NCBI RefSeq assembly: GCF_037976325.1
Contig: NZ_CP150265.1
Coordinates: 3,467,501 to 3,531,500, forward strand
Direction of reading: 5' to 3'
DNA: 64,000 nucleotides
Origin: Paenibacillus sp. FSL K6-3182
GTDB lineage: Bacteria > Bacillota > Bacilli > Paenibacillales > Paenibacillaceae
Shown here: piece after piece, positions 34,882-42,820 of the stretch
Numbering within the stretch: the stretch's first letter is position 1
Layout: every line of letters begins with the position of its first letter
The notes under the pieces: generated by a model
Database searches by the model: none
What the model was told of the DNA's origin: nothing
Seen by the model: the letters and a program-made list of their open reading frames with translations, nothing else
Translations under genes and position numbers: made by a program

Positions 34882-36277
34882 CAACGATTGTTGTGACACA
34901 AAGCCCGATGAGCACCGGTTTTAAATTGCGACGCGCAAGTTCAAAAGGATCTACCCCGCAAATGGCTGCAGCAGGGATAAGCGCCCAAGGAATGATTGTA
35001 CCGCCGCCTACCCAGATTGCAGCAACTTGACCAAGAGCCGTCAAAGTGGCAATCCCGGAGCCTATGGCGTGGCCAAAGAGCTGCGCGATCGAGCCTGCAA
35101 GCGAGATACCAGAGAAGCCTGAGCCATCAAGGCCTGTCACTGCTCCGACTACTGTTAACGTAATCGAGCCAACAACTCCATTAACGGGCACGACATGAGC
35201 AAGGGCAATGCCGAGGTCATTAACTATTCCGTGCGACGCTTCAGGAAGCTTGTCGCCGAACATGGCTAGAAATCCAGAGTCGCCCAAGTAAAAGAAAGCC
35301 GCAATCGGTATAACCGGTCCAAATACTTTGAAGCCGAATAGGAAGCCTTCAATTAAATAACTAGTCGTTTTCTCGAACCCTTTGCCACGGTGTGTCAGCA
35401 TTGTAATGAACAGCATAATGAGTATGGCTGTTCCGCCAATCAGCGCAGTGGCATCACCGCCTTGAAGCTTAAGCGCGAACATGGCTGCCACATCAAGTGC
35501 GAATAACAAAGGAATAATTGCTGCGAGCCAGCGCTTTGTACTCAGTGACAGCGCATTCCGGTCGGCATCGAAGCTGGGGTCGTTTGATGGATCTGGCCCT
35601 GTGGCTGAAAGGACAAGTCCATCACGCCATGTACCAAGTTTCTGATCACGTCGCATTATCCAGTAGGCAGCGACGGTTGTGACAACCCCCATGACAATGA
35701 CTAACGGAATGCTGGCCTGCATGACGGAGCTGACAGGAATACCAGCAGCATCCGCAGTAAGCTTAGGTGCGCCTTGGATGATATAATCACCAGACAAGGC
35801 GATGCCATGTCCGAATAAATTCATCGCGACTGCTGCTCCGAGTGCAGGCAGCCCAACACGCAAAGCTACAGGGAGTAAGACGGCACCGATGAGTGCAACC
35901 GCTGGCGAAGGCCAGAAGAAAAATGAGGTTACCATCATAATTAAGCCGATTCCCCAGAAGGCGAGCGCGGGTGTTCTAAGAAAACGGGTAAACGGAGATA
36001 TCATAATCTCGTTTATACCGGTTCGAATAAGGATACGACTCATGGCGACGATGATGGATATAATTAAAATCGTTCCCAGCAATTCTTTTATGGCAAAGAT
36101 AAAGCTGTTAAAAATACCGCTTACAGAACCGCTTGCCGATGTGGTTGCTAGTATTCCAATTCCTAAGATCCCGGCAATACAAATAAGCGTTGTATCGCGT
36201 CGCATCAGCATAAATCCAATGATTGCGATAATAAAGGTCAAATAAACCCAGTGAATCGCCGATAAATGAATATCCAT
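34865..36277 (-). CDS. Multi-pass membrane permease of unknown substrate
   Basis: A 470-residue protein with about 11-12 predicted transmembrane helices. It resembles the ion-transporter type of carboxylate permeases and a conserved but uncharacterised Bacillus membrane protein. Notable segments are WPSPAVALIGAVLLP near residue 122 and GHGIALSGDYIIQGAP near 155-171. Glycine-rich conserved stretches near the C-terminus (GSGIATLTALGQVAAIWVGG) look like a re-entrant loop. ATG 36277 has AAGGAG (complement of 36287-36292) at 9 nt, while ATG 36286 abuts that site. The 3' end overlaps the convergent TIMP-like gene by 17 bp. Confidence 0.72.
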   Translation of the reverse strand: MDIHLSAIHWVYLTFIIAIIGFMLMRRDTTLICIAGILGIGILATTSASGSVSGIFNSFIFAIKELLGTILIISIIVAMSRILIRTGINEIMISPFTRFLRTPALAFWGIGLIMMVTSFFFWPSPAVALIGAVLLPVALRVGLPALGAAVAMNLFGHGIALSGDYIIQGAPKLTADAAGIPVSSVMQASIPLVIVMGVVTTVAAYWIMRRDQKLGTWRDGLVLSATGPDPSNDPSFDADRNALSLSTKRWLAAIIPLLFALDVAAMFALKLQGGDATALIGGTAILIMLFITMLTHRGKGFEKTTSYLIEGFLFGFKVFGPVIPIAAFFYLGDSGFLAMFGDKLPEASHGIVNDLGIALAHVVPVNGVVGSITLTVVGAVTGLDGSGFSGISLAGSIAQLFGHAIGSGIATLTALGQVAAIWVGGGTIIPWALIPAAAICGVDPFELARRNLKPVLIGLCVTTIVAMFLI

Positions 36278-36400
36278 CTCGATCATCTCCTTGTGACATA
36301 CACGAAACCAGCATGAGCTGTTAATCGTACAGTAATGTATGCATCAACTCGAATAGGCGTTCATCTCGGTAGTAGGATGATTATGACAAGGAGGTTGCTT

Positions 36401-36841
36401 ATGATTAAACGAGGCGTTTCGATAATATTGCTCTCCATAATGCTAATGACATCTGGGTGTGGTATTATTGATCAAGTAGGTCAAACGGTAAATTTTGCAA
36501 CAGAAACGACGGATTACTTACAAACGTTAACGGATTTCGGACAAGATATGAATACACTTGCAGAGCAAGCAGTGACGGATTTGGACAAAAGAACGGATTT
36601 AAAGGAGAAGCTTCTTGCTTTGAAGGAACAGGTTGTCCATTATGAGGGACTGCAGGTACCTGATTACGCAAAAGATATCCATCAATCGATTGCCGATTAC
36701 AACGCGACGCTGCAGCAGGGTATCGATCAAGCTCTAACGAATATTGAGCAGGGTAGAGCTGCTTTTGAATCGACGGGTATTCCAGATACGATCAACAAAA
36801 TTAACGAGCTGTTAAATCAAATCAATCAGCTCGCACCGTAA
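36401..36841 (+). CDS. DUF6376-like small lipoprotein
   Basis: A 146-residue lipoprotein with lipobox TSGC and lipid-modified Cys at residue 20. The mature part is almost entirely helical with heptad-like spacing (NFATETTDYLQTLTDFGQD, then a long central helix and QINELLNQINQL at the end). It resembles the DUF6376 group of Bacillales lipoproteins; that name is given with moderate certainty. AAGGAGG at 36388-36394 is 6 nt before ATG 36401. The frame is open upstream to 36335 but without a site. The next gene begins within 30 bp. Confidence 0.72.
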   Translation: MIKRGVSIILLSIMLMTSGCGIIDQVGQTVNFATETTDYLQTLTDFGQDMNTLAEQAVTDLDKRTDLKEKLLALKEQVVHYEGLQVPDYAKDIHQSIADYNATLQQGIDQALTNIEQGRAAFESTGIPDTINKINELLNQINQLAP

Positions 36842-36867
36842 TGAACGTTGAGAAAGGAAGAACAGAA

Positions 36868-37152
36868 GTGATTAACATCAATGTATTACAGGCCACTATG
36901 ACGTATTCGAAAGAAGACGGTTACGTAGGCAATGTTCAATTCGGGGTAGAAGGACATAAGAATGAGTATGAAATTGCACTGCACAGCAAGCGGGGCAAAG
37001 AGTGGGGTTATGGCTTGTTTTTCCTTCATGAATCAGGCAAGGAAGAAGAACTGCTGGCACTTGAGGATTTGTTAGAGGAAGATGACGAGTTGTTTGATTT
37101 CTTCATCGATACAGCCAAGGAAAAGCTAGTAAAGGAAGAAAAACAGGAATAA
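36868..37152 (+). CDS. Small acidic protein of unknown function
   Basis: A 94-residue protein with no recognised family. The N-terminal half looks like an antiparallel sheet (alternating Thr/Tyr/Val, with GYVGNVQFGVEGHKNEYEIAL), and the C-terminal half is a very acidic helix (EELLALEDLLEEDDELFDFF) ending in Lys. GTG 36868 has AAAGGAAG at 36853-36860. An ATG at 36841 in the same frame overlaps the previous stop but lacks a ribosome site. It probably forms a two-gene unit with the lipoprotein, ending at the hairpin at 37165. Confidence 0.6.
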   Translation: MININVLQATMTYSKEDGYVGNVQFGVEGHKNEYEIALHSKRGKEWGYGLFFLHESGKEEELLALEDLLEEDDELFDFFIDTAKEKLVKEEKQE

Positions 37153-37164
37153 AAAATGATTAGA

Positions 37165-37208
37165 AAAGCTCATGCTGGCACACCGACAGGTGCACTTGCA
37201 TGAGCTTT
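37165..37208. terminator. Bidirectional terminator between convergent genes
   Basis: AAAGCTCATGC at 37165-37175 pairs with GCATGAGCTTT at 37198-37208. It lies between the plus-strand small genes and the minus-strand sulP and has T-rich tails on both sides. Confidence 0.75.
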
Positions 37209-37213
37209 GTTTG

Positions 37214-38665
37214 TTAATGACCACCTGATGAAGTTAAGCCCAAATGACGTATAATTAATTTGCTTTCCTCATTGAGCCCCGTAAATGAAACTTTCTTGTT
37301 CAGCTGCTCATATTTGTTTTTAACCTTCGCTATGGCGGTTACCGCGGATTGATCCCATACATGCGAGCCGCTAAAGTTAATGGTCACATGTGTTGGATCG
37401 TCTTTATAATTAAAAAGAGTCACAAAACGACTGGTTGTCCCGAAAAACAACTGTCCGGTTACATGATACGTAAGATTCTTCGAGCGTTCACCTGCGATGG
37501 AAACGCGGATTTTCGCCATTTTACCAACGAATACAAATGCACTTAGCACAACTCCAGCAAATACGCCTTTAGACAAGTCATGTGTGATAAGAACAATAAC
37601 TACTGTAACGATCATGATTAGCGCATCGGTACGTGGAACTTTATGAATATGAAATACTGATTTCCAATCAAATGTGCTAATAGATACCATAATCATGACG
37701 CCGACTAAAGCAGCCATCGGAATTTTATTGACGACATCACTTAATACCATAATAAGAAAGAGCAGGAACGAGCCAGCTACGAATGTGGAAAGCCTAGTTC
37801 GGCCGCCTGATTTCACATTGATAACCGATTGACCAATTAATGCACAGCCTGCCATTCCGCCAAAGAAGCCTGTCACCATGTTTGCAATGCCTTGACCGCG
37901 TACCTCTTTGTTTTTGTTGCTTGTTGTATCTGTCATTTCATCAAGCACCGAAGCTGTTAAAAGCGACTCCAAAATTCCTACGATGGAAAGTGAGAAGGAG
38001 TACGGCAATATGATCCACAACGTATGAAGCGAAAATAAGGTATCCGGAATATGGAACAGCGGCAATGTACTTTCGATTAAACCTCTGTCGCCAACGGTTT
38101 TGAGATCCGCGCCAATGGCAACGGCTATAATGGAAACGATAATAATTGCAGCCAGCGGTGAAGGTATAACCTTTGTGAATTTAGGCAGCGTATAGATAAT
38201 GACTAATGTTAATGCAACGAGAGCATACATAATCCAAGTAGCACCCACAAAATGAACAAGCTGGGTAGTGAAGATGAGGATGCCTAATGCATTGACAAAG
38301 CCGAGCATGACGGATTGCGGAATAAATTGAATAAGCTGCCCTAGCTTGAGCACGCCCATAATATACTGCAATACACCCGCCAAAATCGTAGCAGCGAACA
38401 AATACTCGATGCCATGATCTTTAACTAGAGAGACCATCAGTAACGCCATCGCTCCTGTCGCAGCGGAAATCATTCCGGGCCTGCCGCCAACAATGGAAAT
38501 AATGACAGCGATGCAAAAGGAGGCGTACAATCCAACCATTGGCCCAACACCTACCATTAAAGAAAAAGAGATAGACTCCGGTATGAGCGCTAACGCAACT
38601 GTAATGCCCGCCAAAATATCACCGCGTACATTTGAAAACCATGATTTTTTTAGTTGTTCAAGCAA
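37214..38665 (-). CDS. SulP family inorganic anion transporter with STAS domain
   Basis: A 483-residue transporter of the SLC26/SulP family. Members move sulfate, bicarbonate or other anions. The membrane part (about residues 1-370) shows the early motif RGDILAGITVALALIPESISF and GLYASF, plus the later GGMAGCALIGQSVINVKSGGRTRLS segment near 255-280. The C-terminal STAS domain (about 395-483) contains THVTINFSGSHVWDQSAVTAI. The start is a TTG: GGGAGG (complement of 38676-38681) is 10 nt before TTG 38665; an earlier TTG at 38683 overlaps that site. A promoter with a palindromic element lies about 120 bp upstream. Confidence 0.88.
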   Translation of the reverse strand: MLEQLKKSWFSNVRGDILAGITVALALIPESISFSLMVGVGPMVGLYASFCIAVIISIVGGRPGMISAATGAMALLMVSLVKDHGIEYLFAATILAGVLQYIMGVLKLGQLIQFIPQSVMLGFVNALGILIFTTQLVHFVGATWIMYALVALTLVIIYTLPKFTKVIPSPLAAIIIVSIIAVAIGADLKTVGDRGLIESTLPLFHIPDTLFSLHTLWIILPYSFSLSIVGILESLLTASVLDEMTDTTSNKNKEVRGQGIANMVTGFFGGMAGCALIGQSVINVKSGGRTRLSTFVAGSFLLFLIMVLSDVVNKIPMAALVGVMIMVSISTFDWKSVFHIHKVPRTDALIMIVTVVIVLITHDLSKGVFAGVVLSAFVFVGKMAKIRVSIAGERSKNLTYHVTGQLFFGTTSRFVTLFNYKDDPTHVTINFSGSHVWDQSAVTAIAKVKNKYEQLNKKVSFTGLNEESKLIIRHLGLTSSGGH

Positions 38666-38739
38666 AGCAAATAAACCTCCCAAATTGCAGTCATTTGTCT
38701 AATTTTACTGACACCAATAACATAACAATGATATTGATT

Positions 38740-38762
38740 GACTTTCCTCTCGCAGAAAAGTC
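38740..38762 (-). promoter_or_regulatory. Hairpin in the sulP leader
   Basis: GACTTTCC at 38740-38747 can pair with GAAAAGTC at 38755-38762 (one wobble in RNA) around a 7-nt loop. It lies in the predicted leader transcript of sulP; a role is not known. Confidence 0.3.
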
Positions 38763-38781
38763 GGGGCCGTTGCACACTGTT

Positions 38782-38812
38782 CGTTATTATACAACAAATA
38801 ACGTGAAAACAA
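38782..38812 (-). promoter_or_regulatory. sulP promoter with overlapping inverted repeat
   Basis: On the minus strand a perfect -10 TATAAT (38791-38786) follows a weak -35 TTGTTT (38812-38807) at 15 bp. The perfect inverted repeat CGTTATT-N8-AATAACG (38782-38803) covers the -10 box and looks like a repressor site. Confidence 0.5.
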
Positions 38813-38905
38813 CGCGGCACGATGTCTTGGGAAAGCGATTACATCCAGTGAATTCGCCAGTTAGCTTGCATTATCTAATTTTCAGGCATAAGGCTAGGAA
38901 TAGAA

Positions 38906-38934
38906 AAGAACCACCGCGGCTTGCGATGGTTCTT
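38906..38934 (-). terminator. Terminator of the DedA gene
   Basis: AAGAACCA at 38906-38913 pairs with TGGTTCTT at 38927-38934, with an inner CGC/GCG pairing. It lies just past the stop of the minus-strand DedA gene. Confidence 0.6.
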
Positions 38935-38947
38935 AAATCTGTAACGG

Positions 38948-39565
38948 CTACATTGGCCGTTCGATATGATCCTTTTGTTGTTTGCTTTTATAATATTTAT
39001 AAATGATAAAACCAACAACGATAACAATGATGGCATAAATGACCCATATTAAGTATTTGTAAATATGATCAGAGAGGTCTTGCACTTGATCTCCCACGAA
39101 CGTACCAATAATAAAGTAGATGAGTGTCCATACAAATGCGGATGGGTAAGCGAAGATTGCGAATCTTTTGTAAGGCATGCGATTCATCCCCATAACATAA
39201 GGCGTGACATGTCTTAAAAAAGGAAGACAAAGGCTAAGGCTGATGGCGTAGCCGCCGTACTTTTCACTTAACTGTTCGGATTTAGCGACAAATTTACTTA
39301 TGTTTTTCTTCTGGCTGAACCAGTTGGACAACTTGCTTCCTGCAAATCTACCGATGCTGAATCCAAAGGTCATCGCGGAGCAAATACCAAGACACGTCAT
39401 AATAAAAGCGGGTATCGGCGATAATACACCGGATTCAGCTAAGGCTCCGCCAGTCATCACGACTGCTTCGTTAGGTATGGGCAAACCGATTAAACCAAGA
39501 CATAAAACGAGGAATAAAGCGAAATAACCAAAATCATCTATTATGTTCAATAATAAATCATACAT
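38948..39565 (-). CDS. DedA family membrane protein
   Basis: A 205-residue membrane protein of the DedA/SNARE-associated (VTT) superfamily. Some members flip or move undecaprenyl phosphate or phospholipids across the membrane. The signature GLIGLPIPNEAVVMTGGALAE near residues 24-45 and the later re-entrant motif with the catalytic-type Arg (LCLPFLRHVTPYVMGMNRMP, about 112-131) are both visible. The C-terminus has a last helix and a Lys-rich tail. Length is normal. Transcribed alone, with a terminator at 38906. Confidence 0.9.
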   Translation of the reverse strand: MYDLLLNIIDDFGYFALFLVLCLGLIGLPIPNEAVVMTGGALAESGVLSPIPAFIMTCLGICSAMTFGFSIGRFAGSKLSNWFSQKKNISKFVAKSEQLSEKYGGYAISLSLCLPFLRHVTPYVMGMNRMPYKRFAIFAYPSAFVWTLIYFIIGTFVGDQVQDLSDHIYKYLIWVIYAIIVIVVGFIIYKYYKSKQQKDHIERPM

Positions 39566-39767
39566 TGAGCAACATCCTAACCTACCAAAAAATAGAATTT
39601 TTATTATTCCACTTCAAACATGTTAACATATCCGAATCCGAAAGGATACCATACATACGATTGGTGAGAGGAAAGGATTCAAATTTAACCATTTCGTAAC
39701 TAATTGCTTTTCAGGAACAGTTACAATAGGGAATAGGTTTTATGTGTATGAAGGGGCGACTATTCTC

Positions 39768-40013
39768 ATGCTGGATTTCCAAAAAAAGGTGGATGCGTTA
39801 CGGCGATATGAATCGCTATGTTTTACGGTTTGCGTCACAATCTTAATAGAAGAACATGCTTCATATAAAACAGCTGAACAGGCTTTATGTCAGCTTTTTG
39901 GCGATCGTGAATTTTGGCGTACAGCTGAAGTTGATCGATCACAATATATATTGCGGGTTTGTACTAAATTATGCATGCAAAAGAAGGAGATTCGTTTATC
40001 GCGAACGTCTTGA
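39768..40013 (+). CDS. Small conserved-looking protein of unknown function
   Basis: An 81-residue protein without a recognised family. It has a helical, Cys-containing N-terminal half (RRYESLCFTVCVTILIEEH) and a basic C-terminus. The arrangement of helix, TAEQALCQLFGD, and FW resembles a compact helical bundle; it lacks a signal peptide. ATG 39768 is about 10 nt behind AAGGGGCG at 39751-39758; in-frame GTG 39744 lies before that site. It precedes the MFS transporter by about 100 bp, but a separate promoter candidate lies between the two. Confidence 0.5.
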   Translation: MLDFQKKVDALRRYESLCFTVCVTILIEEHASYKTAEQALCQLFGDREFWRTAEVDRSQYILRVCTKLCMQKKEIRLSRTS

Positions 40014-40027
40014 TTGAAATAAATACG

Positions 40028-40057
40028 TTGATATTTCATGCTTCCAGCGACCATAAT
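40028..40057 (+). promoter_or_regulatory. Candidate sigma-A promoter of the MFS operon
   Basis: TTGATA at 40028-40033 and CATAAT at 40052-40057, spacing 18 bp, about 60 bp before the MFS start. A short CGACC/GGTCG inverted repeat overlaps the -10 region. Confidence 0.4.
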
Positions 40058-40115
40058 AGAAAGGTCGTGTGAATATTTTTTTTATTTATCATGTTATTCA
40101 CAGAAAGGATGAACA

Positions 40116-41519
40116 ATGAACGCTAATCAGACTCGGAAAAAAGTAACCATTGCATTATTCGTCGCCACATTTCTTGCTGCCATCGAGGGGACGATCGTTA
40201 GTACAGCCATGCCTAGCATTACGGGAGAACTTCAAGGAATCCAGCAGTACAGCTGGATTATTTCGATCTATTTGCTCGCAACCGTTATTACTACTCCTGT
40301 TTACGGCAAGCTATCCGATCTTTACGGTCGAAAGAAAATTTTTATTATCGGTGCATTGATCTTTCTTGCAGGCTCCATGTTATCTGGTGTAGCGCAATCC
40401 ATGAATCAGCTTATTATGTTTCGTGCTTTGCAAGGACTCGGAGCAGGTGCGCTCACGACGATACCTTATACGATCATTGGAGATTTATATCCCTATGAAC
40501 AGCGTGCGAAGGTACAGGGCTGGATGTCAAGCATATGGGGGATAGCGGGTATTTCAGGCCCATTGTTTGGCGGTCTGTTGGTCGATTACATATCCTGGCG
40601 GGCAATCTTCTATATGAATTTGCCGTTTGGAATCGTTGCTATTTATTTGCTCTCCACTTCACTGCGGGAGACATTGGAGAAGAAAAAGAGACATATTGAT
40701 TATCCTGGCATCATTACCTTTACTATCGCTATGTTTAACTTCTTATATGCGATGACGCTAATTCGCGATGCCGATGGTGGCAACGGCGGAAAACTAACGA
40801 TTAGCGTATTATTTGGTGTAGCTGTACTATTTTTCGTCATTTTTGCTCGTATCGAAAAACGTTCTCCAGAACCGATCATTCCATTCCAGCTATTTCGGAA
40901 TCCGATTATTAGCATGGCGAATCTTAGCAGTTTCTTATTGTGTGTGATCAATGTCGTCATAATATTTTATTTGCCTTTATGGATTCAAGGCGTTTACGGC
41001 AAACCAGCTACCTATTCTGGACTTGCCATGATTCCATTATCCGTAGCATGGCCGCTGGGCTCAATATTAGCAGGAAACTGGATAGCCAAAAAAGGATTGC
41101 GCTTTATTAGTGTGGCGGGCTCTTGCTTCTTGTTCGTCAGCAGTATTGGTTTCGCTTTTATGACAGCTTCAACATCCATTGTATTATTTATCATTTATAC
41201 GTTTTTGGCGGGACTTTCGTTTGGCCTTTCTCTTACATCCATAACGGTAGCCGTATCTTCAGCTGTTGGCTGGGAGCTTCGTGGATCTGCTGTGGCCAGC
41301 AACAATTTCATTCGTACACTCGGCCAGACCATTGGGATTACTGTGTTTGGTTTGCTGCTTCATACCGGTCAAGCTGATCTAATTGAAGCAACGGTTCTTG
41401 CAGGAAGCTTGCATACGATATTCATATGGGTAGCGGTATTATCTGTTTTTGTTGTATTTGTATCAATTGGCATGCCTAAGATTAAGCAGCCTGAACAGCA
41501 GCAAAGAAATGCTTCTTAG
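40116..41519 (+). CDS. MFS multidrug exporter, DHA2 family (14 helices)
   Basis: A 467-residue major facilitator of the drug:H+ antiporter-2 type. Motif D1 (FLAAIEGTIVSTAMPSI, residues 19-35) carries the acidic residue typical of EmrB/QacA-like pumps. Motif A (GKLSDLYGRKKIF) follows near 64-76, motif B (RALQGLGAGA) near 103-112 and motif C (GIAGISGPLFGGLL) near 142-155. About 14 helices are predicted. AGAAAGGA precedes the ATG. The gene is followed 17 bp later by a class-C serine hydrolase on the same strand, so the two are probably co-transcribed. The exported compound is unknown. Confidence 0.9.
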   Translation: MNANQTRKKVTIALFVATFLAAIEGTIVSTAMPSITGELQGIQQYSWIISIYLLATVITTPVYGKLSDLYGRKKIFIIGALIFLAGSMLSGVAQSMNQLIMFRALQGLGAGALTTIPYTIIGDLYPYEQRAKVQGWMSSIWGIAGISGPLFGGLLVDYISWRAIFYMNLPFGIVAIYLLSTSLRETLEKKKRHIDYPGIITFTIAMFNFLYAMTLIRDADGGNGGKLTISVLFGVAVLFFVIFARIEKRSPEPIIPFQLFRNPIISMANLSSFLLCVINVVIIFYLPLWIQGVYGKPATYSGLAMIPLSVAWPLGSILAGNWIAKKGLRFISVAGSCFLFVSSIGFAFMTASTSIVLFIIYTFLAGLSFGLSLTSITVAVSSAVGWELRGSAVASNNFIRTLGQTIGITVFGLLLHTGQADLIEATVLAGSLHTIFIWVAVLSVFVVFVSIGMPKIKQPEQQQRNAS

Positions 41520-41536
41520 AAAGGTCGATTAAACAG

Positions 41537-42481
41537 ATGAATCCTATAGATTTGGAAGCAAGTAACAAGCTGTTAGCCGAATGGAAAATGAAATCTGTTA
41601 TCGTGCTTCAAGGACAAAAGCTGCTTGGCGAATGGTATGAGAGCGGACAGGATTCAATCGGTCCGCTCTATTCTTGTACAAAAAGCGTCTTATCCGCGTT
41701 GATTGGAATCGCGATTGATAAACATTTTCTGAAGAGTGTGGACGAGCCCATTACGAATTATTTGGAGCATCCGCCGGAAATAAGCGAAGCGCTCAGCCAA
41801 ATCTCAATCAAGCATTTGCTTACCATGACGCCTGGGTTTGATTGGCCTGACTTTGACAAGCCATATAAAGCCTTGAAAGCAGCGAAAGATCCCATACAAT
41901 TCGTATTTAATCAGCCACTGATTTCTGAACCTGGAACGGCTTTTGCTTACAATTCGGGAGGTTCTCATCTGTTGTCTGCGATATTGACTTCAGCGACTGG
42001 GATGCCTGCTCTTTCGTTTGCCAAAGATTATTTGTTTGGTCCGCTTGGCTTTCGCAGTGCGAGATGGATGGAACGGGCAGGTATTAATGAAGGCGGAACC
42101 GGGCTTCAACTGTATGGCAGAGATCTTGCGAAGATAGGCAGTTTATTTGTAGGTAGTGGACATTTTGATAACGAGCCGCTGCTGTCAGCTTCATGGATAA
42201 CAGAATCGACGCAGCTCCATCATCGCGGATTGATGCAGTATGAACCACCGATATATGGCGGCTATGGCTATCACTGGTGGTATTCGCCGGAGAGTCACAA
42301 CGGCCAATGCGATTGTTATTTTGCTTTTGGCCATGGCGGTCAATATTTGCTCATCGCGCCAGAGCATGAGCTTGTGATCGTCGTTCGAAAACAAATAACG
42401 AAACGAAATGAGGCAATATGGTCAAGACGCCTTATATTTGAACATATTATTCCGTCTTGTTTAGGAACAAATAAACAATAA
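41537..42481 (+). CDS. Serine hydrolase of the class C beta-lactamase family
   Basis: A 314-residue cytoplasmic-looking (no signal peptide) serine hydrolase of the beta-lactamase class C/penicillin-binding fold. The active-site SxxK motif is S46-C-T-K49, the second YxN motif is Y-N-S in FAYNSGG near residue 137, and the third HGG-type motif is FGHGGQ near 270. Such proteins are often esterases or peptidases rather than beta-lactamases. An AGAAAGG site precedes the ATG. It is coupled with the MFS exporter upstream, hinting at modification or release of the same compound. A strong terminator follows. Confidence 0.87.
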   Translation: MNPIDLEASNKLLAEWKMKSVIVLQGQKLLGEWYESGQDSIGPLYSCTKSVLSALIGIAIDKHFLKSVDEPITNYLEHPPEISEALSQISIKHLLTMTPGFDWPDFDKPYKALKAAKDPIQFVFNQPLISEPGTAFAYNSGGSHLLSAILTSATGMPALSFAKDYLFGPLGFRSARWMERAGINEGGTGLQLYGRDLAKIGSLFVGSGHFDNEPLLSASWITESTQLHHRGLMQYEPPIYGGYGYHWWYSPESHNGQCDCYFAFGHGGQYLLIAPEHELVIVVRKQITKRNEAIWSRRLIFEHIIPSCLGTNKQ

Positions 42482-42500
42482 AAGGTATGTGAATAAATCA

Positions 42501-42545
42501 AAAGCCGCTCCAAACGCGATTTTTTCGTGTTTGGAGCGGCTTTTG
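42501..42545 (+). terminator. Rho-independent terminator after the serine hydrolase gene
   Basis: AAAGCCGCTCCAAAC at 42501-42515 pairs with GTTTGGAGCGGCTTT at 42529-42543, followed by T residues. Confidence 0.9.
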
Positions 42546-42577
42546 TTCTTTTTGCTGAATTGAATTTTTTCGATGGA

Positions 42578-42598
42578 ACATTAATGTCACATTAATGT
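42578..42598 (+). promoter_or_regulatory. Tandem palindrome upstream of the purine catabolic genes
   Basis: The perfect 10-bp palindrome ACATTAATGT occurs at 42578-42587 and again at 42589-42598, an 11-bp period. It lies 223 bp before the first purine gene and fits an operator for a dimeric regulator bound twice; identity unknown. Confidence 0.45.
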
Positions 42599-42820
42599 TA
42601 AGTAGTTCCGATATTTCATAGTGAAGCATATAAATATTTAAATAAACGTATTGCCTAACGATCAATTCTGCATTATTATGTTAGATAACCTTACACAAAG
42701 AAAGTGAATGACTGCATTGTCTTTCTGTTTGTAGGATGACGGTGATGCTGTAATTAATAAAGGCAGAATATTTGGTGAATTTAACATACTAGCACTTGAG
42801 GCATGAGGGGGATTTTTTGA

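Larger units (their letters stand above)
42482..42820 (+). other. Intergenic region before the purine cluster
   Basis: This 339-bp gap holds the terminator of the MFS operon (42501-42545), a tandem palindrome (42578-42598) and a weak promoter-like pair, TTTGTA 42728-42733 with TAATTA 42751-42756 at 17 bp. No gene was seen. No exact match to the PucR box pattern could be confirmed by eye. Confidence 0.55.

Noticed and set aside
38632..39006. Plus-strand 124-codon frame across the sulP-DedA gap
   Set aside because: It runs through the sulP promoter and both flanking gene ends, and lacks a ribosome site and a recognisable domain.
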